Shown: piece by piece, positions 17,378 through 28,582 of the stretch
Numbering within the stretch: the stretch's first letter is position 1
How the letters are laid out: each line of letters opens with the position of its first letter
Made by a program: the position numbers and the translations under genes
Source of the DNA: CAYTBN01 sp964542165
GTDB lineage: Bacteria > Myxococcota_A > UBA796 > UBA9615 > CAYRNR01
Assembly (NCBI GenBank): GCA_964542165.1
Contig: CAZITQ010000014.1
Location: 1 to 64,000 of the forward strand
Direction of reading: 5' to 3'
Length of the DNA stretch: 64,000 nucleotides
Notes under the pieces: generated by a model
The model's input: the letters and a program-made list of their open reading frames with translations, nothing else
Told to the model about the DNA's origin: nothing
The model's database searches: none

Positions 17378-17502
17378 GGCGATCCTCCCGCGGCGAACCT
17401 ACCACAGGGACCGGTCGCCGCCGGCGCGGGCCGGAAAGCGTCGGGGCCGATTGCCGAACGGGCGCGGGCCGTCGTACCGTGAACCTCCGTGAGGAGGGAA
17501 CC

Positions 17503-18513
17503 ATGGGCCTTTTCGATAGTGTTCTCGAGCTGTTCGGCATGGGGGATCCGGAGCCCGAGAGGGACCTGAGTCTCGGCGATGCGGACGCGGCCCGGTACAT
17601 CGCCGCGGTGACCAAGGCCAACTTCTCGGGGGTGGATGCCGAGGTCGGGGCGATGACCGAGGGGGCCTGGGACGACCGGGACTTCCTGACCGAGGCCGTG
17701 GCCGAACACGCCCTGGAGGCCCTCCCGGGCTCCGACAAGATCCTCGATGCCTGGTGCGACAATGCGCCGGATTCGGCCATCGCCCATCTACTCAAGGGCC
17801 GCCACGCGATGAACTGGGCCTGGCAGGCCCGGGGTGCGGGCCACTCCAGCACAGTGAGCGACCAGGCGCAGGATCGGTTCCAGCAACGCCTCGCACGGGC
17901 CGAGGGGGCACTGCGGACCGCGGCGGAGCTGGAACCGGGCGATCCCTGCCCCTGGGCGTCCCTGATCAGCGTCCGATTGAGGGGGCTGGACGGGGACAAC
18001 GCCGAGGGGCACCAGCTGTTCGCCGAGGCCGCCCGCAGGGATCCCCTGCAGCGCACGGCCCACATGCAGATGATCATGGCGCTGGCGCACAAGTGGTCGG
18101 GCACGGGCCACGAACCGATGTTCGAGTTCGCCCGCACCGCCGCGACGGGGGCTCCGCCCGGTTCGGACATCCCCGTCGTGGTGATCCAGGCGCACATCGA
18201 GCGCTGGTTGTGGGACTACAACTTCGAGGACGACGAGCCCGCCGCCGAGGCCTACCTGCAGGTTCCGGAGGTCCGAGCCGAGGTGCTCGACGCCTACGGG
18301 CGTTCCCTGGGCTCCCCGGACCACCGACCCCGGCGGTCGACCATCCACTTCCGGAACTGGGCCGCCATGTGGTTCTACCTGGTCCGGGACCGGGAGAACC
18401 TGAACCGCGAGCTGGCCCACATCGGCGACGCGTTCACCATGGCGCCCTGGTGCTACCTGGACGACGAGGACGTGGCCTTCGCCGAGGCCAAGGAGTTCGC
18501 CGGGGGGGCGTAG
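17503..18513 (+). CDS. Hypothetical alpha-helical protein, possibly TPR-like
   Basis: 336 aa, no family recognised. Soluble, rich in Ala/Glu/Asp/Trp. Helical pairs such as AQDRFQQRLARAEGALRTAA and GHQLFAEAARRDPLQRTAHM resemble degenerate TPR units (residues about 110-200), which would imply a scaffold. The C-terminal third contains many Trp and Tyr. ATG 17503 follows GAGGAGGGAACC. It is followed 28 bases later by the zinc-ribbon membrane protein gene on the same strand. Confidence 0.55.
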   Translation: MGLFDSVLELFGMGDPEPERDLSLGDADAARYIAAVTKANFSGVDAEVGAMTEGAWDDRDFLTEAVAEHALEALPGSDKILDAWCDNAPDSAIAHLLKGRHAMNWAWQARGAGHSSTVSDQAQDRFQQRLARAEGALRTAAELEPGDPCPWASLISVRLRGLDGDNAEGHQLFAEAARRDPLQRTAHMQMIMALAHKWSGTGHEPMFEFARTAATGAPPGSDIPVVVIQAHIERWLWDYNFEDDEPAAEAYLQVPEVRAEVLDAYGRSLGSPDHRPRRSTIHFRNWAAMWFYLVRDRENLNRELAHIGDAFTMAPWCYLDDEDVAFAEAKEFAGGA

Positions 18514-18541
18514 GCGAGGACCGAGAGGGGAAGGCGGGACC

Positions 18542-19432
18542 ATGGGCCAGGGGACCGAGCTGCGCTGCCCGGGGTGCGGGGCACCGGTGCCCATCGGGGC
18601 CGGGGCCACGAGCCGCTGCGCCTTCTGTCTCCGCCGCGTGGAGGTGCCCCCGTCCCTGCGCAAGCCGGTCCTCGAGGGCGAGCTGCTGGACGCCAAGCTG
18701 GAGGCCGCCGCCCGGGGGCTGGGGAGCGCCCGAGCCTCTACCCGCGCCGGGCGAAAGGGGCTGTGGCTCAACCTGGTCCTGATGGTGCTCGTGATCGGTG
18801 TCTGTGCCCTGACCCAGGCCGCGTCCCTCTTCTCGCGGACCGAGGATCCGATCGCCGCCATTCGCCTGGACCCGACCCTGCTGGTCGGTCCCCTGCTCAC
18901 CCTGGGCTCCTACGGCGTGTCCGCCCTGCTGATCGTGGCCAGCCTCGGCTTCGGCCGCCTGATGGAGTTCCGTCGGCTGACGAGGGTGCCCCTCGCCCTC
19001 CCCAGGGGAACCCGGGCCAGCTGCCCCAGCTGCAGTGACACCCTGCGCCCCGGTGGCCAGGTCACCGCCACCTGCGGTGCCTGCCACACCGAATCCCTGC
19101 TGCCCGCCCACCTGGTCTCGGCGGCCCTGCGCGGCCGGCACCACCGGGTCGCCCAGGCCCACCGGGAGATCGAGCACCACCGCACCGGACAGGCCCGGGG
19201 CGCAGCCCTGAGCCACGGCTGCGCCGGCCTGGCCTACCTGGGATTCGGCCTCTCCGTCGCCATCGGCATCCCCGCGGGGCTCTGGCTCGCATCGTGGCTC
19301 GGCTGGATCGCCCTGAGCGCCCGGCAGATCCTGTTCACCGGCGCGATCCCGGCGGTGGCCATCGGCCTGTCCTTCGCCTGGTCCGCGCGGCCGATGCTCG
19401 CGAGCGCGGTCAAGGGGTTGCGATCCAGGTAG
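18542..19432 (+). CDS. Zinc-ribbon membrane protein
   Basis: 296 aa, unknown function. An N-terminal zinc ribbon (CPGCG...CAFC, residues about 9-31) precedes two membrane helices (LNLVLMVLVIGVCAL and a second near 120). A second four-Cys ribbon, CPSCSD...CGAC (about 160-182), follows, then two more helices at the C-terminus. Four membrane passes with two cytosolic zinc ribbons. The ribosome-binding site is GGGGAAGGCGGGACC. Probably in one transcript with the upstream gene; convergent with the ThDP enzyme gene (13-base gap). Confidence 0.6.
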   Translation: MGQGTELRCPGCGAPVPIGAGATSRCAFCLRRVEVPPSLRKPVLEGELLDAKLEAAARGLGSARASTRAGRKGLWLNLVLMVLVIGVCALTQAASLFSRTEDPIAAIRLDPTLLVGPLLTLGSYGVSALLIVASLGFGRLMEFRRLTRVPLALPRGTRASCPSCSDTLRPGGQVTATCGACHTESLLPAHLVSAALRGRHHRVAQAHREIEHHRTGQARGAALSHGCAGLAYLGFGLSVAIGIPAGLWLASWLGWIALSARQILFTGAIPAVAIGLSFAWSARPMLASAVKGLRSR

Positions 19433-19445
19433 GCCGGTCCAGCTC

Positions 19446-21173
19446 TCACATCGAGATCGATCCCTTGCGGAAGTCCGTGGCGCCGATGTGGGCGTTGATC
19501 AGGACGGGTTGGCCGCCGGCGGCCGCGGCCTGGGCCGCGCGCAGGGCCCGGGGGATGGCCTCGGGTTCGCGGATCTGCAGCCCCTTCGCGCCGAAACCGC
19601 GGGCGACGACGTCGTAGTCCGAGCGCCGGAGCACGGTACCCACGTCGTCGCCGAGGATCTCCACCTGGTCCCGGGCGATCTGGGCCCACGAGGCGTCGTT
19701 GCCCACCAGGGCGATGACCGGGATCCCGTGGCGGACGAAGGTGTCGAACTCGGCCACGGAGTACCCGGCGGAGCCGTCCCCGTACAGCAGCCAGATCTGA
19801 GCGTCGGGCCGGGCCGCGGCGGCGCCCAGGGCGAAGCCTGCGCCCACACCGAGGGTGCCGAACACCCCCGGATCGAGCCAGCGCAGGGGGCCCCGGGGGG
19901 AGACCACGTACGAGGCGGTGGCCACGAAGTCGCCGCCATCGACCACGACCACCGAGTCGTCGGGCAGCACCTGCTCGAGCTCCCGGGCCACCTGGACCGG
20001 GTTGACGCCGGGCACCGGCATCTCCGCCTGCCGCGCGATCTCCTTCTCCCGGTCCGCGTCCCGCCGGCGCAGATGGGTCACCCATTCCCCGTGACCCCCC
20101 GGAGGCGTCTCTCGGGCCAGGGCCAGCAGCAGCGCCGCGGGGTCCGCGTGGACCGGCACGGTGGGGAGGCGGTTCTGCAGCAGCTGGCGCCAGGATCGGT
20201 TCACGGAGACGATGGTCGCCCCCCGACCGATGTGGCGCCCGTAGTCGAGGCGGAAGTCCTGGGGCACGCCGGCGAGCAGTACCAGGTCGGCCTCCTGGAG
20301 TGCGGCCTTGCGGTGGTGGCGCATCCACAGGGGGTGGTCCCGGCCCAGCAGCCCGCGGGCCATGCCCGACAGATAGACCGGGATGCCCAGGTGCTCCACG
20401 GCGTCTGCGACCCGATCCGCGTCAGCGGCCCGCAGCATCAGCTGGCTGCCCAGGAGCATCACCGGCCGGTGGGCGCCAGCGAGCTTGCGGCGGGCCCGTC
20501 CCCGGGTGTGGCGGCCGGGATCCATGTCCTCCAGGGACCAGGGGGTGGGGGGGTGGGGGGCCTCGACGCCGTCGAACATGCGGTCCAGGTGCCGCTCGAG
20601 GTAGAGCTTCATCCCCTTGCCGGCCAGGGTGGGCCGCGAGCCGTTGACGCCCTTGAGGTACCACTCGCGGACGGTGCTCTCGTCGTAGAGCAGGTCGAGG
20701 GGGATCTCCACGAACACGGGGCCCGGGACCCCGGGCGCGGCCCGGTGGATCGCCCGGTCCAGGGTGGGCTCCAGGTCCCTCAGCCGGCGGACCGACCGGG
20801 CCCACTTCACGTGGGGTTTCATCAGGGCCAGCTGATCGATGTCCTGGAGGGATCCCTTGCCCCGCAGGATGGTGGCGGTGGCCCCTCCCAGCAGGACCAC
20901 CGGCGATTGGGCCAGCTGGGCGTTCTTGACGGCGGTGACCGTGTTGGTCACCCCCGGGCCTGCGGTCACGGCGGCCACTCCTAGGGGGCCGGATTGCCGG
21001 GCCAGGGCGTCGGCCGCGAACACGGCCGTGGCCTCGTGCCGGGTGTCGATGACCCGGATCCCACGCTCCCGGGCACTCACCAGGATGGGCGAGATGTGTC
21101 CTCCACACAGGGTGAACAGGTGCCCGATCCCGTGCTCCACGAGCACCCTCGCCACGATCTCGCCACCGCCCAT
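19446..21173 (-). CDS. ThDP-dependent enzyme, acetolactate synthase-like (ILVBL/2-hydroxyacyl-CoA lyase group)
   Basis: 575 aa with the three-domain layout of the acetolactate synthase/pyruvate oxidase superfamily. Catalytic Glu in RHEATAVFAADA near residue 50, TAGPGVTNTVTAVKNA typical of the group, and the ThDP/metal motif YGDGSAG...VGND near residues 450-480. The strings GKGSLQDIDQLALMKP and GPVFVEIPLDLLY are closest, to my eye, to eukaryotic ILVBL (HACL2), which cleaves 2-hydroxy long-chain acyl-CoA, rather than to IlvB. No ilvN or other branched-chain genes are nearby. ATG 21173 follows GGAGGAACC. Confidence 0.75.
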   Translation of the reverse strand: MGGGEIVARVLVEHGIGHLFTLCGGHISPILVSARERGIRVIDTRHEATAVFAADALARQSGPLGVAAVTAGPGVTNTVTAVKNAQLAQSPVVLLGGATATILRGKGSLQDIDQLALMKPHVKWARSVRRLRDLEPTLDRAIHRAAPGVPGPVFVEIPLDLLYDESTVREWYLKGVNGSRPTLAGKGMKLYLERHLDRMFDGVEAPHPPTPWSLEDMDPGRHTRGRARRKLAGAHRPVMLLGSQLMLRAADADRVADAVEHLGIPVYLSGMARGLLGRDHPLWMRHHRKAALQEADLVLLAGVPQDFRLDYGRHIGRGATIVSVNRSWRQLLQNRLPTVPVHADPAALLLALARETPPGGHGEWVTHLRRRDADREKEIARQAEMPVPGVNPVQVARELEQVLPDDSVVVVDGGDFVATASYVVSPRGPLRWLDPGVFGTLGVGAGFALGAAAARPDAQIWLLYGDGSAGYSVAEFDTFVRHGIPVIALVGNDASWAQIARDQVEILGDDVGTVLRRSDYDVVARGFGAKGLQIREPEAIPRALRAAQAAAAGGQPVLINAHIGATDFRKGSISM

Positions 21174-21250
21174 GGTTCCTCCGGCTAACAAAGGTAGTCA
21201 TGACGACGGCGGCCGCAAGTGCGGGCTCCGCCGGACCGGGCTGCCCTGAC

Positions 21251-21279
21251 TTGCCTTCCGCGGGGGGCCCGCGTACACC
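21251..21279 (+). promoter_or_regulatory. Promoter candidate for a leaderless glycosidase mRNA
   Basis: TTGCCT (21251-21256), 17 bases, then TACACC (21274-21279), followed after 6 bases by the GTG start at 21286. There is no Shine-Dalgarno sequence before the GTG. The spacing would place transcription start at or next to the start codon. Inference from sequence pattern. Confidence 0.35.
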
Positions 21280-21285
21280 ATCCGA

Positions 21286-22614
21286 GTGCACCGACTCGTC
21301 CCCGCCTCGTTGCTCCTCCTCCTGCTGGGTTGTGGCCCCCGTCCCCCGGACGAACCGGTGTACGTCGGCGGGATCCAGGTCAACGAGCCGGACCACGAAG
21401 CCTGGGTCGAGGCCGTGGACGCCGCGGGCCTGAACACGGTGGCGGTCACCGTCTATGCCATGCAGGGGGACTGGGACACGGACCACCTGTGGTTCGACGA
21501 ACAGGACCCGGCGGTGGTGTCGGAGATCCGGGCGGCGAAGGCCAAGGGGCTTCAGGTGGTGTTCGTGGCCCGGGTGGCCCTGGACCACGCGTTCTCGGCC
21601 AACGAGTTCCTCTGGCACGGGATGATCGCGCCGCGGACCGACGCGCAGCTGGATGCCTGGTTCGAGACCTACACCCGCTTCCTGGTCCACTGGGCGACGA
21701 TCTGCGAGGCCGAGGGGGTGGACGTGTTCGCCGTGGGCAGCGAGCTGAACCACCTGGCCTCGACGGTCCCGGTGGAGGAGGTCCCGGCGCTCGAGGCCTA
21801 CTACCTGGACGAGGGGAAGCAGGCCGCCGAACGCGCCATCCTGCTGGCCCACGCGGACCGCGTCGCGGCCCATCACCTGACCGACCACGGGGCCAGCGGC
21901 TATGCGTCGCTGATCCCCTACCTGGACGCCCGGGACGAAAAGTTCCGGGGCTGGGCCGAGAGCGTGGTCGGCGACGGCGGGGGTGTGGAGCGGATCAACG
22001 CTCGCCGGGCCGCCCTGGCGGACCACTGGGCCGCCGCCATCGCCGCGGTCCGTGACGTCTACCGGGGCGAGCTGACCTACGCCGCCAACTTCGACCAGTA
22101 CCGCGAGGTCGGGTTCTGGCGCCGTCTGGACCTGATGGGCATCAACGCCTACTTCCCGTTGCGCGGGATGCGCGATCAGCGCCCCCCGGACGACGAGCTG
22201 CTGGCCGAGATGACCGAGGGCTGGCGCGGGGTTCTGGGGGAGATCCGGTCCTACCAGAAGGCCGAGAAACTGAGGGATCGGCCCGTGGTGTTCACCGAGC
22301 TGGGCTACACCGATCGGGCCAACTCCACCGTGCATCCCTGGGCCAGCGCCGGCTTCTCGCTCGTGGGCGAGGCGCCGGACCGCAAGCCGGTGTTCTGGCT
22401 CGATCAGCCCCCCGACGCGACCGAGCGCGCCCTGGCTTTCCGCGCCCTGGCCGATGTGACCGCGGCCTCGCGCCGGGATCCGATCCGCGGCGTGCTGTAC
22501 TGGAAGCTCACCACCGACCCGGGCCACCGGGAGATCGAGCCCTTCGCGGTTCCCATCGGCCGCGGCAGCGAGGATCCGTTGCTACCCGAGCTGGCCCGGC
22601 TCGCGACACCCTGA
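21286..22614 (+). CDS. Lipoprotein with TIM-barrel glycoside hydrolase domain (GH113-like)
   Basis: 442 aa. Lipoprotein signal with LLLLGC (Cys16). The rest reads as a (beta/alpha)8 glycosidase: candidate acid/base Glu153 in GSELNHL after strand 4 and candidate nucleophile Glu338 in FTELGY after strand 7, with RLDLMGINAYFPL between them. This spacing is that of clan GH-A, and the text is closest to GH113-type mannanase-like proteins. The substrate is not known. GTG 21286 begins the signal peptide and lacks a ribosome-binding site. Convergent with the RCC1 lipoprotein gene. Confidence 0.7.
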   Translation: MHRLVPASLLLLLLGCGPRPPDEPVYVGGIQVNEPDHEAWVEAVDAAGLNTVAVTVYAMQGDWDTDHLWFDEQDPAVVSEIRAAKAKGLQVVFVARVALDHAFSANEFLWHGMIAPRTDAQLDAWFETYTRFLVHWATICEAEGVDVFAVGSELNHLASTVPVEEVPALEAYYLDEGKQAAERAILLAHADRVAAHHLTDHGASGYASLIPYLDARDEKFRGWAESVVGDGGGVERINARRAALADHWAAAIAAVRDVYRGELTYAANFDQYREVGFWRRLDLMGINAYFPLRGMRDQRPPDDELLAEMTEGWRGVLGEIRSYQKAEKLRDRPVVFTELGYTDRANSTVHPWASAGFSLVGEAPDRKPVFWLDQPPDATERALAFRALADVTAASRRDPIRGVLYWKLTTDPGHREIEPFAVPIGRGSEDPLLPELARLATP

Positions 22615-22625
22615 ACATCTCGAGA

Positions 22626-23531
22626 TCAGGGCGGGCTGCACTCCCCGTGGTAGGCCACCGTGTTGCCGCCGTCCAGGTACTGCTTGCCGCAGCCCCAGCA
22701 CTCGATGTGGCCGTCGTCGCGCAGGCCGCAGGAGTGGCGGGAACCGGTGCTGAGCTGGACGAAGGTGGCGTCGGGCGGGGAGCCCTGTCCGTAGCCGTCG
22801 TCGCCCCAGCAGACGGCGGCGCCGTCGTCGCGGAGGGCGCAGGTGGTGGAGAACCCCGAGGCGCTGATCTGGGTGTAGCTGCCGTCGGGGGGGCTGGACT
22901 GGCCCAGGTCGTCCCGGCCCCAGCAGGTGATGCCGCCGCCTTCGTCCAGGGCACAGGAGTGGTAGCGGCCGCCGGTGACCTGGGTGAAGGTGCCGGCGGG
23001 GGGAGCCGACTGGTTGTACTCGTCGTCGCCCCAGCAGCGGACGGTGCCATCGATCTCCGCGGCGCAGGCGTGGCGACTGCCGTCGCCGAGGGACGAAAAC
23101 GAAAGATCCGGTGGATTGCACTGCCCGAGGTTCTTGTCCCCGCCGCAGCCCCAGCACTCGAGGCCGCCCCCGTCGTCCAGGGCACAGGAGTGGTAGGCGC
23201 CGGCGGAGAGGGCCACGAACACCCCGTCCGGGGGCGGGGAGGCCTGGGTGAACTCGTCCGAGCCCCAGCACCGGAGCTGTCCGTCCGAGGTCACCGCGCA
23301 GGTGTGTTCGCTGCGGGCGTTGACGGCCAGGAAGTCCCCCTCGGGGGCGCTGGCCTGTCCCCGGCGGTCGAACCCCCAGCAGGAGATCTCCCCCCCCACC
23401 CGGATCCCACAGCTGTGCTGCCCTCCCGCGGTGACGGCGAGCCACTGGTCGCTCGACGACACGACGGAGTCACAGCCCATCGCGACCAGGGCGACCAGGA
23501 GCGAGGCGGGGGCGATGGTGCGCGGACGCAT
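22626..23531 (-). CDS. RCC1-type beta-propeller lipoprotein
   Basis: 301 aa. Signal peptide with lipobox VAMGC (Cys20). The remainder is seven repeats of about 38 residues, each of the form HSCAL..DG.I.CWG.D..GQ.SPP, enough for one complete seven-bladed RCC1 propeller. Each blade carries two Cys, likely paired in disulfides, as in many secreted RCC1 proteins of Myxococcota. A surface binding role is inferred; no catalytic residues are evident. Confidence 0.8.
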   Translation of the reverse strand: MRPRTIAPASLLVALVAMGCDSVVSSSDQWLAVTAGGQHSCGIRVGGEISCWGFDRRGQASAPEGDFLAVNARSEHTCAVTSDGQLRCWGSDEFTQASPPPDGVFVALSAGAYHSCALDDGGGLECWGCGGDKNLGQCNPPDLSFSSLGDGSRHACAAEIDGTVRCWGDDEYNQSAPPAGTFTQVTGGRYHSCALDEGGGITCWGRDDLGQSSPPDGSYTQISASGFSTTCALRDDGAAVCWGDDGYGQGSPPDATFVQLSTGSRHSCGLRDDGHIECWGCGKQYLDGGNTVAYHGECSPP

Positions 23532-23565
23532 GGCTCTTCCCTACCTGGATTCGCCCAGAAAGTCT

Positions 23566-24564
23566 CTAGTCGACAATGTTCTCGGGCGTCCAGCTGCGGT
23601 CGTCCGATGGCACGGCGGACCAGAAGGGATCGGTGTCGGGCACCGGAGGTGCCGGGTCGAGGAGGTCGGCTCGCTCCAGGGCAGGCCCGAGGGTCGTGGC
23701 CGCTGCGGGGGGCAGGTACCCGTGACGGACGGCCTCGGTGAGCCGGCTGGCCAGATCGGCGGGGGAGGCGCCGTGTTCGGCGACCCCGCGGCCCACGCGG
23801 GCCACGCCGGCGGGGGACAGGAGGCCCTCGGCGAACATGGACAGGGACATCTGGAAGGCGTCCCTGCAGGGGACCACACCCGGGAAGAACGCGTGCAGCG
23901 CCGCGGGATCGTCGTTGCGCTCCATGCGGATGTAGGCCCGCTTCACACCGGGCATGTCGGGAAGCAGCTTCTTGAGGTCGGCGATGCCCCAGGCGTCGGC
24001 GCGGCCCACGCCGAGGCGCATCAACAGCTGGGGCAGGCCGTCGTGGGGCACGCGGCCCGCCAGGATGTCGGCGTACAGGGCGTAGGCCAGGGGATCGCTC
24101 TCCAGGTCGTCGCCGATGAGGACCTCCTCGACGCCCCGGGGCAGGGCCATGCGGCCGTGGAGCAAAGCGGTGACCTTGAAACCCAGCTGCTCCTTGAAGC
24201 GCCGCAACTTGCCCGAGCGCAGCACCGCCGGCCAGTCCTTGAAGGTGGTGCCGTCGTGCTCGATGCCGTCCATCAGCATCTTGCGCTCGAGCACTCCGCG
24301 CATCTGGGGCGGGCTGGCGGAGAGGAAGTACAGGGGCGTGAAGCGACTCTCGGCCCCCGGTCCCCGCCGCAGCTCCTGGAGCAGGGGCACCATGCCGGCG
24401 ATGTCCCGCTTGTCCACGGCGAACTCCACCGGGATCCGGGCCATGCCCTTGAGCGACGAGAAGCGGGTGTTGAGGTAGGTCCGGTCGATGTCGCAGACCA
24501 CCACCGTGCCCGTCCAGTCGTCCTCGAAGACCCGTTGGTCGGCCCGATCTACCGGAAAGCTCAT
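23566..24564 (-). CDS. App1-like (DUF2183) phosphatidate phosphatase of the HAD superfamily
   Basis: 332 aa. A DxDxT motif is present (CDIDRTYLNTRF, Asp25, Asp27, Thr29), with a later LIGDDLESDP acidic motif, as in DUF2183/App1 phosphatidate phosphatases. These dephosphorylate phosphatidate to diacylglycerol. ATG 24564 is chosen: GGAGCAGGGA precedes it and it leaves a 16-base gap to gpsA, whereas the in-frame ATG at 24606 would overlap gpsA. It lies in a run PlsB-like/GpsA/App1-like on one strand, so a role in glycerophospholipid turnover is favoured. Confidence 0.7.
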   Translation of the reverse strand: MSFPVDRADQRVFEDDWTGTVVVCDIDRTYLNTRFSSLKGMARIPVEFAVDKRDIAGMVPLLQELRRGPGAESRFTPLYFLSASPPQMRGVLERKMLMDGIEHDGTTFKDWPAVLRSGKLRRFKEQLGFKVTALLHGRMALPRGVEEVLIGDDLESDPLAYALYADILAGRVPHDGLPQLLMRLGVGRADAWGIADLKKLLPDMPGVKRAYIRMERNDDPAALHAFFPGVVPCRDAFQMSLSMFAEGLLSPAGVARVGRGVAEHGASPADLASRLTEAVRHGYLPPAAATTLGPALERADLLDPAPPVPDTDPFWSAVPSDDRSWTPENIVD

Positions 24565-24580
24565 TCCCTGCTCCGCGCCC

Positions 24581-25588
24581 TCATCCGCCCAGCTCGGCAA
24601 ACTCACCCGCCGCCGGGCGGGCCATCAGCTCCTCGATGACCCGCTTGACCGAGCGGCGACTGTACAGCAGCTGATGGACGGCCTCGGCGATGGGCAACTC
24701 CAGGCCCTTGTACTGGGCGAAACGGTGGATCGCCTTGGTGGTCTTCACCCCCTCGGCGACCATGTGCATCTCCTTTTCGATGGTCGCGCGCCGCTGGCCC
24801 TTGGCCAGTCGCTCCCCTACCTGGTGGTTCCGGGAGAGCATCGAGGCGCAGGTACACATCAGGTCGCCGATGCCGGCCATGCCGCCGAAGGTCATGATCC
24901 GGGCGCCCATGGTGTCGCCCAGTCGGGCCATCTCGCTGAGTCCGCGGGTCAGCAGCAGGGCCTTGGTGTTGTCCCCCAGCTGTAGCCCGTCGGCCACACC
25001 GGCGGCCACGGCGATGATGTTCTTGAATGCCCCGCCCACCTCGGCACCCACCACGTCGTGGCCCGCGTAGACGCGGAAATAGCTGTTGTGCAGCGCCTCC
25101 TGGGCCGCGAGGAAGACCTCGTCGAAGGGGGAGGCGACCAGGGTCCCGGCCGGCTTGCCGTCCGCCAGCTCCCGCGCCAGGTTGGGGCCGGAGAGCACCC
25201 CGACCTTGCGAACGCAGGTCTCCTCGCGGATCACCTGGCTCATGCGCTTGCCGGTCTCGATCTCGATGCCCTTGGTGGCGTGGACGATCATCTGGTCGCC
25301 GCCCAGGAACTCCCCCATCTGGAAGGCGACCTTGCGAAGGCCGTGGGAGGGCACCACCAGCAGGATCAACCGCGATGCCTCGCAGGCCCGCTGGAGGTCG
25401 GTGGTGGCTTCGAGCCGTTTCGGCAGCGTGAAGCCGGGCAGGTAGCGGCCGTTTTCGTGCCGATCGTTGATCTCCTCGCACAGCTGCTTGCGGCGGGACC
25501 ACAGCAGCACGGGGCGGCCGTTGTCGGCGAGGATCTTGGCCAGGGTGGTGCCCCAGCTGCCCGCTCCGATGACCGATACGGTGTCCAT
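24581..25588 (-). CDS. gpsA: Glycerol-3-phosphate dehydrogenase [NAD(P)+]
   Basis: 335 aa, normal length. Reduces dihydroxyacetone phosphate to sn-glycerol 3-phosphate for phospholipid synthesis. Seen: Rossmann motif VIGAGSWGTTLA at the N-terminus, HATKGIE, LSGPNLARELADGKPAG, the catalytic Lys in GGAFKNIIAVAAG, and GIGDLMCTC. The start is ATG 25588 with GGAG upstream; a TTG directly before it is in frame but less likely. It lies between the PlsB-like acyltransferase and the App1-like phosphatase genes, 13 and 16 bases apart, and would supply the acyltransferase with its substrate. Confidence 0.93.
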   Translation of the reverse strand: MDTVSVIGAGSWGTTLAKILADNGRPVLLWSRRKQLCEEINDRHENGRYLPGFTLPKRLEATTDLQRACEASRLILLVVPSHGLRKVAFQMGEFLGGDQMIVHATKGIEIETGKRMSQVIREETCVRKVGVLSGPNLARELADGKPAGTLVASPFDEVFLAAQEALHNSYFRVYAGHDVVGAEVGGAFKNIIAVAAGVADGLQLGDNTKALLLTRGLSEMARLGDTMGARIMTFGGMAGIGDLMCTCASMLSRNHQVGERLAKGQRRATIEKEMHMVAEGVKTTKAIHRFAQYKGLELPIAEAVHQLLYSRRSVKRVIEELMARPAAGEFAELGG

Positions 25589-25601
25589 CAAGGCTCCCCC
25601 C

Positions 25602-27275
<1,674 letters not shown>

Positions 27276-27376
27276 CGCGCTCCCCTCGATGCTACGGGGC
27301 GGAATCCTACACCGGCTGTGGACGATGGGGGGGATCAGGCTTGCCGCAACTCGGCGGAGGGGTGAGGATCAAGGGC

Positions 27377-28582
27377 ATGGGATGGGTTCGTGCGTTCCTG
27401 GCCAGCGCCCTGGTCGTCGCGCTGGTGGCCGTGCAGGCGTGCCGCCCCGAGGACGGGTTCGGCCGCGGCCAGCATCCCGGCGACGACGACACGGGCGACG
27501 ACGACGACGACGATGTCACCGACATCGAGACCGACAGCGGCGGTCCCGGGCAGTACACCGCCATCGACACGGACGTGCACAACGCCGCCCACATCGTTCA
27601 CTACGCGCTGTTCTGGCACCACGACGACCCGGGCACCACGGTGGGCGAGCTCCGCTGGGCCAGCAACGGGGGAGCCGCCTGGAGCCGCGACGAGATCAGC
27701 GTCGGCGGCCACCGGGGGGCCCAGACCGGCGTCTTCGTGGACGGCGAGAGCGACGTGCACGTGAGCTTCTTCCAGGATGGCGAACCGGCCTACGCGCGAC
27801 GGGACAACACCACCTGGGCCTCCGCGGTGGTGGACCCGGGCACGGAGGTTCGGGACGCTCCGGGCAACTCGTCCGTGGGGGTGGACAGCCAGGGCGGCGT
27901 CCACGTGGGGTACTTCGACGGCGAGGACCTGTACCACGCCACCGTGGTAGACGGTCAGGGGTGGTTCCAGGAGCGGGTGGCCACCGTGGGCGGCGGGTTC
28001 GGGGACCACGACCTGGTGGTGGACTCCGACGACCGGCTGCACGTCCTGTTCCACGCGGCGGACGACGGCGAGCTCCGCCACGCCCACGGGACCCGGGGCG
28101 ACTGGTCGGTGGAGACCGTGGACGACAGCGGCGCCGCGGGCCGGCACGCCAGCGCAGCCCTCGCCGAGGACGGGGTGATCCACGTGGCCTACCGCGACTC
28201 GGGCGCCGGCGCCGTGCGACACGCCTGGGGCGTCGAGGGATCGTGGTCGAGCGAGATCGTCGACGACGAGGGCGACCCCGGGAGATGGTGCACGGGCATC
28301 GACATCGGCCCCGATGGCGCGGTGCATCTGAGCTACTACGCCGGCGACGACGGGGACCTGCGCCACGCGGTGAAGAGCGGGGGCGACTGGGAGGTCACGA
28401 TCATCGACGCGGCGGGGGACGTGGGACGGCACTCCTCCATTGCCGTCGACCTCCACGGGGAGATCCACATCGCCTACCTGGCCTGGAAGCCGGACGACGG
28501 TGAGACGGCCCTGAAGTACGCCTCGAACCTGACGGGGTTCTGGGAGATCGAGTTGATCGAGGACCTGGCGGACGTGAAATAG
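27377..28582 (+). CDS. Lipoprotein with Asp-rich linker and beta-propeller repeats
   Basis: 401 aa. Signal peptide with lipobox-like VQAC (Cys22). Next comes a linker of GDDDTGDDDDDD type, as in other exported proteins of this genome. About six or seven propeller-like repeats follow, each with (V/I)H(V/I).Y and LRHA (GVIHVAYRDS, GAVHLSYYAGDDG, GEIHIAYLAW). No catalytic residues are evident. ATG 27377 begins the signal peptide. The stop codon lies at the edge of the palindrome at 28582-28640. Divergent from the PlsB-like gene. Confidence 0.7.
   Translation: MGWVRAFLASALVVALVAVQACRPEDGFGRGQHPGDDDTGDDDDDDVTDIETDSGGPGQYTAIDTDVHNAAHIVHYALFWHHDDPGTTVGELRWASNGGAAWSRDEISVGGHRGAQTGVFVDGESDVHVSFFQDGEPAYARRDNTTWASAVVDPGTEVRDAPGNSSVGVDSQGGVHVGYFDGEDLYHATVVDGQGWFQERVATVGGGFGDHDLVVDSDDRLHVLFHAADDGELRHAHGTRGDWSVETVDDSGAAGRHASAALAEDGVIHVAYRDSGAGAVRHAWGVEGSWSSEIVDDEGDPGRWCTGIDIGPDGAVHLSYYAGDDGDLRHAVKSGGDWEVTIIDAAGDVGRHSSIAVDLHGEIHIAYLAWKPDDGETALKYASNLTGFWEIELIEDLADVK

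Noticed and set aside
19488..20984. Long plus-strand frame antisense to the ThDP enzyme
   Set aside because: No recognisable protein features; the minus-strand frame has complete ThDP-enzyme motifs.
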